From positions 1-13,078 of the forward strand of contig NZ_JBHWOO010000065.1 of the NCBI RefSeq assembly GCF_043424415.1: a stretch of 13,078 bases of DNA, in the 5' to 3' direction. This document shows positions 1 through 6,151 of the stretch, piece by piece (the first letter of the stretch is position 1; every line of letters starts with the position of its first letter). This stretch comes from Luteococcus sp043424415 (lineage in GTDB: Bacteria; Actinomycetota; Actinomycetes; Propionibacteriales; Propionibacteriaceae). Below the pieces are notes generated by a model. It was not told the origin of the DNA and did no database searches. It was given only the letters and a program-made list of their open reading frames with translations. The translations under genes and the position numbers were made by a program.

Positions 1-120
1 TATGTCGGCCTGCCGGGCCCCGTCCTGTCCGCCATCAGGGGAAATGCACCTGTGGATGACATGTCCTGTGGAATTCTGGTGGGGTATCCCCCGCGGTCAC
101 CATCGTGAAAGGACTGACCC

Positions 121-780
121 ATGAACGCACTTGACGAAATCTTGGCGGCCCTGCCCGTCGAGCGACTGGCCCAGCAGCTCGGTGAGGACCCGGCGGCGGT
201 GCAGCAGGCCGCCGGCCCGGCGGTCACCAGCCTGCTGGGCGGCTTGACGCAGAATGCCCAGTCGCCCGAGGGCGAGCTCTCCTTGGCCGAGGCCCTGCAG
301 CAGCACCAGCAACGTGACCTGGTGCGCGACGGCGGTGTCGATGTCGACCGGGTGGACCCTGCCGACGGCGAGAAGATCGTGAACCACGTCTTCGGCAACC
401 AGTCCACCGGCGTGGCCCAGTCGCTGGGGCAGCAGGCCGGTGTCTCCAGCGACCTGGTGCGCAAGCTCCTGCCGCTGCTCGCCCCCGTGGTGCTCGGCTA
501 CCTGGCCAAGCAGCTGGGTGGCGGGAACTCCGCCGCCGGCAACATCTTGGGCCAGGTGTTCGGCGGTGCGGGCCAGCAGGCCGGTGCCGGTGTCGGTGCC
601 GGCAACACGGGCATGCTCGGCGGCGTGCTGTCCCAGGTGCTGGGCAGTGTGCTGGGTGGCCAGGCCGCCCCGGCCGGCAATCCCTTCGACCCGTCCACGG
701 CGCAGTCCACGCACCAGCAGGCGCAGGCTGGCGGGGGCGACATCGTCTCCCAGATCCTGGGCGGTCTGTTCAAGAACTGA
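121..780 (+). CDS. DUF937 domain-containing protein
   Basis: This 219-residue protein has the layout of the bacterial DUF937 family: an N-terminal helical part beginning MNALDEILAALP, a middle segment around residues 110-135 (LVRKLLPLLAPVVLGYLAKQ) typical of the family, and a Gly/Ala/Gln-rich C-terminal half ending QILGGLFKN. The family has no established biochemical function. There is no signal peptide and no clear membrane helix, although the middle segment is hydrophobic. The ATG at 121 is chosen because a good ribosome binding site, GAAAGGA at 107-113, lies seven bases upstream. Maf follows 60 bases downstream but has its own promoter motif, so the two need not be co-transcribed. The short inverted repeat GGTCC/GGACC (783-799) after the stop has no T run. 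The family assignment is fairly safe; the role is unknown. Confidence 0.85.
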   Translation: MNALDEILAALPVERLAQQLGEDPAAVQQAAGPAVTSLLGGLTQNAQSPEGELSLAEALQQHQQRDLVRDGGVDVDRVDPADGEKIVNHVFGNQSTGVAQSLGQQAGVSSDLVRKLLPLLAPVVLGYLAKQLGGGNSAAGNILGQVFGGAGQQAGAGVGAGNTGMLGGVLSQVLGSVLGGQAAPAGNPFDPSTAQSTHQQAQAGGGDIVSQILGGLFKN

Positions 781-828
781 GCGGTCCACCTGCAGGACCA
801 GTCGTCACTCGGTGAGGCGCACGCACCC

Positions 829-834
829 TAGGCT
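829..834 (+). promoter_or_regulatory. -10 element of a leaderless promoter for maf
   Basis: TAGGCT matches the actinobacterial TAnnnT -10 consensus and ends six bases before the GTG start at 841, so transcription would begin at or next to the start codon. No Shine-Dalgarno sequence is present. No good -35 is visible. The same hexamer and spacing recur before the genes starting at 4703 and 4758. Confidence 0.6.
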
Positions 835-840
835 GGGGGC

Positions 841-1455
841 GTGCGCCTCGTTCTTGCCAGCTCCTCCCCCGCCCGTCTCAGGACCCTCTCCCGTGCCGGG
901 ATCGAGGCCGACGTGGTCCGTCCCGAGGTCGACGAGGACGCCTTCACCGCGCCCAGCGCCGGGGAACTGACCTGCATCCTGGCCAGCGCCAAGGGCGAGG
1001 CGGCGGCGCCTAGTCTGGATGCCGACGCTGACTGGGTGCTGGTGGCCTGCGACACGCTGCTGGAGCTCGACCAGCGCACCTGGGGCAAGCCGGGTGACGC
1101 GGCCTCGGCCGAGGCGCTGTGGCGACGGCTGCGGGGACGCACCGCCCGGGTGCACACCGGCCACCACATCGTGGTCAACACCGCAGGCGATCGGCGCGCC
1201 GTGACCCGCCTGGCCACGGCGGAGGTGACCTTCGCCGACCTCTCGGACGAGGAGATCGCTGCCTACGTGGAGACGGGTGAACCCGCCCGGTGTGCGGGCG
1301 GGTTCACGATCGACGGTTTCGGCGGGCCCTTCGTCACCAGCATCCGCGGCGACCACCACACCGTGGTGGGCATCTCGCTGCCGCTGCTGCGCCAGGTACT
1401 GCTCGACCTGGGCATCGGCTGGCACGAGCTGTGGCAGGCACCCACCCAGGGCTGA
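841..1455 (+). CDS. maf: Maf-family nucleoside triphosphate pyrophosphatase
   Basis: Maf/YhdE proteins are cytoplasmic pyrophosphatases that hydrolyse non-canonical or canonical nucleoside triphosphates to monophosphates and are linked to house-cleaning and septum control. The 204-residue length is normal. The N-terminus LVLASSSPARLRTL is the family phosphate-binding signature (residues 3-16), followed by VDED near residue 30, CDTLLELD with the catalytic-region Asp71, WGKPGD (81-86), HTGHH, and TGEPARCAGGFTIDGFGG, all in family order. The GTG start at 841 is set by the N-terminal motif and the TAGGCT box six bases before it; there is no ribosome binding site, so the mRNA is probably leaderless. 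It converges on metI with a 10-base gap. Which nucleotide it prefers cannot be read from the sequence. Confidence 0.93.
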   Translation: MRLVLASSSPARLRTLSRAGIEADVVRPEVDEDAFTAPSAGELTCILASAKGEAAAPSLDADADWVLVACDTLLELDQRTWGKPGDAASAEALWRRLRGRTARVHTGHHIVVNTAGDRRAVTRLATAEVTFADLSDEEIAAYVETGEPARCAGGFTIDGFGGPFVTSIRGDHHTVVGISLPLLRQVLLDLGIGWHELWQAPTQG

Positions 1456-1465
1456 GCGCCCGGCT

Positions 1466-2137
1466 TCAGTCGCGCTTGTGGGCCATTCCGCGCACGATGG
1501 CGTCACCGATGGACTGGATCAGCTGCACGATGATGATCAGCACGACGACCGAGACCAGCAGCACCGGGGTGTTGAAGCGCTGGTAGCCGTAGCGGATGGC
1601 GAAGTCGCCCACGCCGCCGCCGCCGATCGTGCCGGCCATGGCGGAGTAGCCGATCAGCATCACCAGGGTGAGGGTGGCGCCGGCCACCAGCGGGCTCATC
1701 GCCTCGGGCAGCAGCACCTTGCGCACGATCTGGCCATTGCTGGCCCCCATCACCTTGGCGGCCTCGATCTTGCCCGGGGCCACCTCGCGCAGCGCCGACT
1801 CGACGACGCGCCCGAAGAAGGGGATGGCGCCGATGGCCAGCGGGACGACGGCGGCCGTCGGCCCGTAGGCGGTGCCCACCACCAGGCGGGTCAGCGGGAT
1901 CACCGCGATCAGCAGGATCAGGAAGGGCAGCGAGCGGAAGATGTTGACCAGTCCGCCGAAGAGCTTGTTGAAGCCCTTGCTGGGGGCCAGTCCGTCGGAA
2001 TCAGTCACCCGCAGCAGGATGCCGGTGAGGGTGCCGAGGACGAGGGTGATCAGGAAGCTGAGCAGGACCATCCATCCCGTCTCGACCAGTGCCTTCCCCA
2101 GCTCGGGGAGGGACTCGGCGATGCTGGTCTTGTTCAT
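1466..2137 (-). CDS. metI: Methionine ABC transporter permease MetI
   Basis: This is the inner-membrane permease of the MetNIQ importer, which brings methionine (often also its D-isomer or derivatives) into the cell. The 223-residue length is standard. Several hydrophobic helices are visible, for example WMVLLSFLITLVLGTLTGIL (about 22-41) and LLVSVVVLIIIVQLIQSIG near the C-terminus. The permease coupling loop that contacts the ATPase is present as ESALREVAPGKIEAAKVMGAS. The ATG at 2137 comes 28 bases after the metN stop; no clear Shine-Dalgarno sequence is seen there, so its translation may depend on metN. It is the last gene of metQ-metN-metI and converges on maf. No terminator was recognised in the 10-base gap. 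Confidence 0.95.
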   Translation of the reverse strand: MNKTSIAESLPELGKALVETGWMVLLSFLITLVLGTLTGILLRVTDSDGLAPSKGFNKLFGGLVNIFRSLPFLILLIAVIPLTRLVVGTAYGPTAAVVPLAIGAIPFFGRVVESALREVAPGKIEAAKVMGASNGQIVRKVLLPEAMSPLVAGATLTLVMLIGYSAMAGTIGGGGVGDFAIRYGYQRFNTPVLLVSVVVLIIIVQLIQSIGDAIVRGMAHKRD

Positions 2138-2165
2138 GCGCTCACGCTCACAGGGAATCGGGGGG

Positions 2166-3158
2166 TCATTCGCTCACGCTCACTCCGCGCTCGGTGAAGA
2201 ACTTCGTGATGACGGCATCGTCCAGATCGCTATGGGGGTGGTCGAAGCTGACGCGCAGCCGTCCCACCTTGTGGCCGGCGATCTGCTCCACCGAGCCGCC
2301 GAGGATCGACACGTCGATGCCGGTCTGGCGGGTGAAGGTGCTCAGCAGGGGTTCGCTGACGCCTTGGTTGACGAAGCTCAGCAGCTGGCTGGGCACGTCG
2401 AGGCCCTCGGGGACGCGCCCCAGCGGGATCAGCTGGTCCGCGATCCGGGAGGCCGGGTCGGCCACGAGGTCCAGCAGCGTGCCGCTCTCGACGACCCGGC
2501 CGTCGGCCATCAGTGCCGCCGCGTCACAGATGCGACGCACGACCTCCGACTCGTGGGTGATGAGCAGCACCGTGAGACCCATCCGGTCTCGAAGGTCCTT
2601 GACCAGGTCGAGGATCTGCTCGGTGGTGGTCGGGTCGAGCGCGCTGGTGGCCTCGTCCATCAGCAGCACCTTGGGTCGGGTGGCGAGCGCCCGGGCGATG
2701 CCGACGCGCTGCTTCTGCCCTCCGGAGAGCTGGGACGGGTAGGCACCGGCCTTGTCGGGCAGGCCGACGAGCTCCAGCAGTTCGGTGACGCGAGGCGCGA
2801 TGGTGCGCGCGTCGACTCCGGCCAGCTCCAGGCCAAAGGCGACATTGTCGAAGACGGTGCGGCTGGCCAGCAGGTTGAAGTGCTGGAAGATGGTGCCCAT
2901 CTGTCGCCGGGCGACGCGCAGCTGCTTGTCCCCCAGCGCCGTCCAGTCGGTGCCCGCCACCGTGATGGTGCCGCTGGTGACCGGCTCCAGGTGGTTGAGG
3001 CAGCGCAACAGGGTCGTCTTGCCCGCACCCGAACGCCCCAGGATGCCGAAGATCTGCCCCTGCGTGACGGTCAGGCTGACGTCATCGAGGGCGACGACGG
3101 GCGAGGCATTGCGGCCCCGCCCGTCGTAGACCTTGGAGACGTGGTCGAAGGAGATCAC
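2166..3158 (-). CDS. metN: Methionine ABC transporter ATP-binding protein MetN
   Basis: The cytoplasmic ATPase that drives MetNIQ. From the GTG at 3158 it has 330 residues. Walker A GRSGAGKT is at 41-48, the Q-loop is in TIFQHFNLLASRTV, the signature is LSGGQKQR (about 145-152), Walker B is VLLMDEATSALD, and the switch His is in LLITHE. The last 70 or so residues form the NIL (ACT-like) regulatory domain, which in MetN binds methionine and inhibits transport when the internal pool is high. The GTG overlaps the metQ stop as GTGA (3155-3158), which implies translational coupling; no ribosome binding site is evident. The frame stays open further upstream, inside metQ, but the family N-terminus starts here (MISFDHVSKVY). 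Confidence 0.95.
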   Translation of the reverse strand: MISFDHVSKVYDGRGRNASPVVALDDVSLTVTQGQIFGILGRSGAGKTTLLRCLNHLEPVTSGTITVAGTDWTALGDKQLRVARRQMGTIFQHFNLLASRTVFDNVAFGLELAGVDARTIAPRVTELLELVGLPDKAGAYPSQLSGGQKQRVGIARALATRPKVLLMDEATSALDPTTTEQILDLVKDLRDRMGLTVLLITHESEVVRRICDAAALMADGRVVESGTLLDLVADPASRIADQLIPLGRVPEGLDVPSQLLSFVNQGVSEPLLSTFTRQTGIDVSILGGSVEQIAGHKVGRLRVSFDHPHSDLDDAVITKFFTERGVSVSE

Positions 3159-4003
3159 GACTGCTTGGCGGGCAGGACGCTGCCCTGGTAGTTGCTCTTG
3201 ATCCAGTCCTGCAGCTGCTGGCTCTGCAGGGCTTCGGCGAGCTTGGCCACGCGCGGATCGTCCTTCTTCTCGGCCTTGACCGCCACCACATTGGCGAAGG
3301 GGTTGTCGACGGTCGACTCGCTGACGATTGCATCCGTGGATGGCTTCAGGCCTGCCTCGAGGGCGTTGGCGCCGTTGATGACGCTGATGGTGGCCTGCTG
3401 GTCGTCCAGGGTGGCCGGCAGCTGCGGGCGGTCGATCTTGAGGAAGTTCAGGCCCTTGGGGTTGGCGGTGATGTTCTTCTCGGTGATCTGCGCGTAGTCG
3501 AGGTCCTTGTCGGTGGACTTGACGTTGAGCGTGAGCAGCTTGGCGTCCTGGAGCAGGAGCAGTCCGCGCGACAGGTTGGTCGGATCTGCGGCCAGGGCCA
3601 CGGTGGCGCCGTTGGGCACGTCCTTGAGGTCGGTCAGCTTCTTCGAGTAGATGCCCAGGGGCTCGACGTGGGTGGTGGCGGCGACGGCAAGGTCGTCGAC
3701 GCCCTTCTCCTTCTGCCACGAGGTGAGGTAGGGCACGTGCTGGAAGAAGTTCGCGTCCACATCGCCGGACTCCAGCAGCTGGTTCGGGTCGATGTCGCCG
3801 GTGATGCCCTTGACCTCGATCTTGGTCTCGCCGAGCAGGCCGAGCTCCTGCACCTTCTCCAGGATCTCGGTGTGCGGGGTGGCATCGGCCATCACCACGA
3901 GGGGGCCGTCGGTGGAGCTGCCTCCGCCCAGGCCGCAGCCGGTGAGGGCGAGCGCGGCCAGTGCGGCGGTACCGGTCAGCAGGGAGCGTCGTGTGGTGTT
4001 CAT
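3155..4003 (-). CDS. metQ: Methionine-binding lipoprotein MetQ (NlpA family)
   Basis: The substrate-binding lipoprotein of the MetNIQ importer, anchored outside the membrane. The 282-residue precursor starts with the basic MNTTRRSLL, a hydrophobic core, and the lipobox LTGC (20-23), so Cys23 should be lipidated. Family motifs follow in order: ATPHTEILE, GDVDANFFQHVPYL, THVEPLGIYSKK, PNGATVALAADPTNLSRGLLLLQ and the C-terminal QSQQLQDWIKSNYQGSVLP. The ATG at 4003 is preceded by GAAGGA (4011-4016, read on the minus strand), seven bases away. It heads metQ-metN-metI, unlike the common metN-I-Q order. About 200 bases of structured leader with a Met/Cys-rich small ORF precede it. Methionine is the expected ligand from the family and context. 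Confidence 0.95.
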   Translation of the reverse strand: MNTTRRSLLTGTAALAALALTGCGLGGGSSTDGPLVVMADATPHTEILEKVQELGLLGETKIEVKGITGDIDPNQLLESGDVDANFFQHVPYLTSWQKEKGVDDLAVAATTHVEPLGIYSKKLTDLKDVPNGATVALAADPTNLSRGLLLLQDAKLLTLNVKSTDKDLDYAQITEKNITANPKGLNFLKIDRPQLPATLDDQQATISVINGANALEAGLKPSTDAIVSESTVDNPFANVVAVKAEKKDDPRVAKLAEALQSQQLQDWIKSNYQGSVLPAKQS

Positions 4004-4052
4004 GGATGTGTCCTTCTGGAGGGCAGGCTGGGCGTCGGAGTCTTCGGGCTTC

Positions 4053-4122
4053 CTGACAACGCCACCGGGAGCTGGCTCGACCGGACCGTCCCGATGGGGA
4101 CAGGAGCGAAGGGCGTTGTCAG
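4053..4122 (-). promoter_or_regulatory. metQ leader: 11-bp stem closing a possible three-way junction
   Basis: The arms at 4112-4122 and 4053-4063 are perfectly complementary over 11 bases (CTGACAACGCC pairing with GGCGTTGTCAG on the minus strand). Between them are a small hairpin with arms GTCCC/GGGAC (4088-4101) and a CCGG-flanked stem (4065-4084), together resembling a three-helix junction. The 5' arm contains the UGA stop (4119-4121) of the small ORF, so a ribosome finishing that ORF would block the stem. The 3' arm can also pair partly with ACGCC at 4031-4035. I compared it by eye with SAM-I, SAM-II and SAM-IV cores and found no match. Function is inferred. Confidence 0.5.
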
Positions 4123-4202
4123 CCGAACATTCGGCACATCATGCAGGCACAGCAGATGACGGGCATGGTGTGGCCCGTCATCTTCTCGCACTTGCACGGC
4201 AT
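4119..4202 (-). CDS. Met/Cys-rich 27-residue leader peptide ORF upstream of metQ
   Basis: The ORF runs ATG (4202) to TGA (4119). Cys occurs at 3, 5, 17, 18, 20 and 23 and Met at 1, 8, 13, 21, 22 and 25, so 12 of 27 residues carry sulfur; the tail reads ICCACMMCRMFG. A TAGATT box ends seven bases before the ATG, with TTGCCG 18 bases further up, so the mRNA should start at or near this ATG without a leader. Position, composition and structured RNA around the stop suggest a peptide whose translation reports Cys or Met supply and controls metQ-metN-metI. Leaderless poly-Cys short ORFs of this type are known in mycobacteria; a mixed Met/Cys version before metQ is not one I know. Alternatives are a small metal-binding protein (CxC plus CCxCxxC) or chance. 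The in-frame ATGs at 4181 and 4166 lack better start signals. Confidence 0.62.
   Translation of the reverse strand: MPCKCEKMTGHTMPVICCACMMCRMFG
4154..4183 (-). promoter_or_regulatory. Perfect 11-bp hairpin inside the metQ leader ORF
   Basis: Arms 4154-4164 and 4173-4183 (AGATGACGGGC and its exact complement) enclose an eight-base loop. The hairpin lies wholly within codons 7-17 of the small Met/Cys-rich ORF, so translating ribosomes would melt it. There is no T run on the minus strand; on the plus strand only TCT TCTC follows. It may be an attenuator arm, or a weak terminator for the lipoprotein gene ending at 4275. Confidence 0.55.
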
Positions 4203-4209
4203 GGCCCGG

Positions 4210-4239
4210 AATCTATCGCGGGTCCACATCGGGCGGCAA
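4210..4239 (-). promoter_or_regulatory. Promoter of the metQNI leader transcript
   Basis: On the minus strand, TTGCCG (4234-4239) and TAGATT (4210-4215) are separated by 18 bases. They match 4 of 6 positions of TTGACA and the TAnnnT -10 consensus. The -10 ends seven bases before the ATG at 4202, which predicts a leaderless start on the small ORF. This is the best complete promoter in the window. Confidence 0.6.
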
Positions 4240-4274
4240 TTTCGTCCACGATGTGGCCACCCCCCGTGGGCGGC

Positions 4275-4703
4275 TCAGCGCCGCTGGTGGCGCAGCGCGA
4301 GGGCGCAGGTCTGTTCCGAGCAGGTGGCGGCCCCTTCCCAGCGGCTGTGGTCGCTGTCAGGTCCGTGGAAGAGCACCGAGCTGCCCCGGGCAGCCTCGAC
4401 CACCCAGCCATCGGGAAGCCGTGTGGTGAACCACTGCTCGAGCACGTCGCCGTCGGTGGTGGGCATGGTGAGGGTGACCACATTGGGCTGGTCGATGCGG
4501 CTGGTGATCGACAGCCCGGCGGGCAGCAGCAGTTCTCCTGGTCCGTGGACGAAGCCCCGGTGGGCCAGCGTGGTCGAGTCGGCGGGAATGCTGGACGGGA
4601 TGCTCGGCACGGTGCCCGTCGCGGCAGGCTCGGTGCCACCCTGGCACCCGGCCAGCAGTCCGGCGCAGGCCAGCACCGCCACGGCGGCTCTCACGTCGAT
4701 CAC
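4275..4703 (-). CDS. Putative small lipoprotein of unknown function
   Basis: A 142-residue precursor with a signal peptide (VRAAVAVLACAGLLAGC) whose lipobox LAGC ends at Cys20, so it is probably exported and lipid-anchored. The mature part begins with a Gly/Thr/Ser/Pro-rich linker and then a compact domain with GELLLPAGLSI, VVTLTMPTTDGDVLEQWFTTRLPDGW and a final CSEQTC pair that could form a disulfide. I do not recognise the domain. The GTG at 4703 is chosen because TAGGCT ends six bases before it and no ribosome binding site exists, implying a leaderless mRNA. It is divergent from the dehydrogenase gene. Transcription may run on toward the metQ leader, since no strong terminator is seen in the 70 bases after it. 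Confidence 0.8.
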   Translation of the reverse strand: MIDVRAAVAVLACAGLLAGCQGGTEPAATGTVPSIPSSIPADSTTLAHRGFVHGPGELLLPAGLSITSRIDQPNVVTLTMPTTDGDVLEQWFTTRLPDGWVVEAARGSSVLFHGPDSDHSRWEGAATCSEQTCALALRHQRR

Positions 4704-4709
4704 CCACCC

Positions 4710-4715
4710 AGCCTA
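4710..4715 (-). promoter_or_regulatory. -10 element of a leaderless promoter for the lipoprotein gene
   Basis: TAGGCT on the minus strand ends six bases before the GTG at 4703. No strong -35 is visible. The divergent promoter of the next gene has its -10 only 30 bases away. Confidence 0.6.
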
Positions 4716-4745
4716 CTGTCGAGGGCCAAGGCAGTGTCGGGGCCC

Positions 4746-4751
4746 TAGGCT
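4746..4751 (+). promoter_or_regulatory. -10 element of a leaderless promoter for the SDR gene
   Basis: TAGGCT ends six bases before the ATG at 4758 and is embedded in CCCTAGGCTGGGG, the same 13-base context found before maf (827-839). No ribosome binding site and no clear -35 are visible. Confidence 0.6.
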
Positions 4752-4757
4752 GGGGCC

Positions 4758-5447
4758 ATGACTTCCCTTCCCGTCGCCCTGGTCACCGGAGGTTCCCGCG
4801 GTATCGGCCTGGCCGTCTGCCACCGCCTCGCCAGCACCCACCACCTGTTGGTGGGCGGCCGCAGCCCGGAGACGACGCGGCAGGTGGCCTCCCAGCTGCC
4901 CAGCGCCGAGCCCTTCTGCTGCGACCTGGACGATGCCGAGGCGGTGGAGCAGGCGATGTCACGGGTGCAGCGCCTCGACGTGCTGGTGCTCTCGGCGGGC
5001 ATCACCGCCGGCGGCACGGTGGCCGAGACGCCGCTCGACGAGTGGCGTCGGGTGATGCAGACCAACCTGTTCTCCGTTGTCGGCCTCACCCGGCTGGCGC
5101 TGCCGCTGCTGCGTGAGTCCCGCGGCATGGTGGTGACGATCAACTCCGGCTCGGGCTTCACGTCGAAGCCCGGCAATGGCGTCTACTCGGCCAGCAAGTT
5201 CGCACTGCGCGCCTTCACCGACGCCCTGCGTGAGGAGGAGCGCGGCACGGTGCGGGTCAGCTCGGTGCATCCCGGACGGGTGGACACCCACATGCAGCGC
5301 GAGATGTGGGCCGAGCTGGGCCGTGACTACGCCCCCGATGACCACCTGCGTCCCCAGTCAGTGGCCGAGGCCGTCGCACTGGCGGTACTGGCCAGCCCCG
5401 AGGCGAACCTGGACGAGATCTCGATCCGGCCCGTCGTCCAGTCCTGA
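4758..5447 (+). CDS. Short-chain dehydrogenase/reductase (SDR family)
   Basis: A cytoplasmic NAD(P)-dependent oxidoreductase of the classical SDR type, 229 residues. The cofactor motif TGGSRGIG is at 10-17, with Arg14 after the Ser as often seen in NADP-preferring members. SAG at 79-81 replaces the usual NAG. The catalytic residues are Ser in TINSGSG (about 130), Tyr143 and Lys147 in YSASK; HPGRVDT follows. The substrate cannot be told. The ATG at 4758 follows TAGGCT by six bases with no Shine-Dalgarno sequence, so it is probably leaderless. It diverges from the lipoprotein gene and converges, with a 13-base gap, on the RHS-like remnant. The C-terminus ISIRPVVQS is complete. Confidence 0.92.
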   Translation: MTSLPVALVTGGSRGIGLAVCHRLASTHHLLVGGRSPETTRQVASQLPSAEPFCCDLDDAEAVEQAMSRVQRLDVLVLSAGITAGGTVAETPLDEWRRVMQTNLFSVVGLTRLALPLLRESRGMVVTINSGSGFTSKPGNGVYSASKFALRAFTDALREEERGTVRVSSVHPGRVDTHMQREMWAELGRDYAPDDHLRPQSVAEAVALAVLASPEANLDEISIRPVVQS

Positions 5448-5460
5448 GCGTCATCCAGAC

Positions 5461-5973
5461 TCAGAGCTCGCATCGACCTACACCCTCATCTGTGAGGAGC
5501 CCGTTACCCGCCACGACCTCGGCACGCACCACCAGGTTCCCGTTGCCCAGGTTCACCGACGCCGCGATCCCATCCGCCACAGGAAAGTCCTGCAAGCCGT
5601 AATGCCCCTGCACCCCCAACCCAGGCGCAGCAACATTCGCATTCACCGTGCTGATCGCCTGGGCCTGGACCCGATCGGTCGACTGGGCCCGCACCGCGCC
5701 ACTGGCGGCATACTTCCACCGCTTCGACCTGTCCGGTGCCTTGCCCCTCGCAGACCGGTTCAACGTGTCACGGCCCGGCGCAGACAACCGCGCCGCCTCC
5801 GCCCCCGTACGAACCTGTTCCGGGGCGCCCTTCACCGCAGGCGGCGCCAGATTCGCGCCCTTGTCAAAGAACAACTCACCATCCGTGACCGGCGCCGCAA
5901 CCGCAGCACCACCAGCCAGGCCACTGCTCAGCAAGGTCACCAACGACAACGACAACACGCCCACACGACGCAT
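5461..5973 (-). pseudogene. Truncated N-terminal fragment of a secreted RHS/YD-repeat-type protein
   Basis: The reading frame encodes 170 residues from the ATG at 5973. It starts with a clear signal peptide (MRRVGVLSLSLVTLLSSGLAG, then AVAA before Pro). The segment VADGIAASVNLGNGNLVVRAE resembles the conserved stretch where RHS/YD-repeat proteins enter their repeat region, normally followed by a GxGLxxxxxRxYN motif. Here it runs instead into an unrelated 18-residue tail, VAGNGLL to CEL, and stops, so the repeat core and any toxin end are missing. Codon use is less GC-biased than in neighbours, with many TTG and GGT codons. No ribosome binding site precedes the ATG; a TTG at 6003 is the other possible start. 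It looks like a remnant of acquired DNA, though expression as a short secreted protein cannot be excluded. Confidence 0.6.
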
Positions 5974-6151
5974 CCGACCATCACGAACCCGACAACCACT
6001 CAAGGGGGGATCGACACCATCACAGGCTCATCTCTCAACAACGAAGCCGCACCATCGCGACCTCTCCGGGGGAAAACCACCAGCAGCCACCCTCGCCGGG
6101 CAGCAGGATGCCCCAATATTTAGCCCACACAACGATTCCAGCACAAGGGTC
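5974..6151. other. 178-base gap without a recognised gene
   Basis: This stretch lies between the end of the ECF S-component gene and the RHS-like remnant. It is less GC-rich than its surroundings and has an AT-rich patch, CCCAATATTTAG (6112-6123). I found no RNA gene, no intrinsic terminator with a T run, and no convincing promoter for the remnant. Confidence 0.5.

Noticed and set aside
1..35. Possible start of a divergent minus-strand gene (MADRTGPGRPT, ATG at 35)
   Set aside because: Only 11 codons are visible before the window edge and there is no clear promoter or ribosome binding site, so it cannot be supported.
97..789. Minus-strand open frame opposite the DUF937 gene
   Set aside because: Low-complexity Gly/Ala/Leu/Gln/Arg composition and no start signal; the plus-strand gene has a good ribosome binding site and a known family.
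783..799. Terminator after the DUF937 gene
   Set aside because: Only five base pairs and no T run, so it is too weak to call.
4053..4140. Known SAM riboswitch before metQ
   Set aside because: The conserved SAM-I, SAM-II and SAM-IV core strings are absent on both strands as far as I can see. A covariance search would settle it.
4141..4260. Plus-strand ORF beginning MQAQQMTGMVWPV, also Met-containing
   Set aside because: It is antisense to the leader ORF, has no promoter or ribosome binding site, and no plus-strand gene follows closely. Its Met codons come from the palindromic hairpin.
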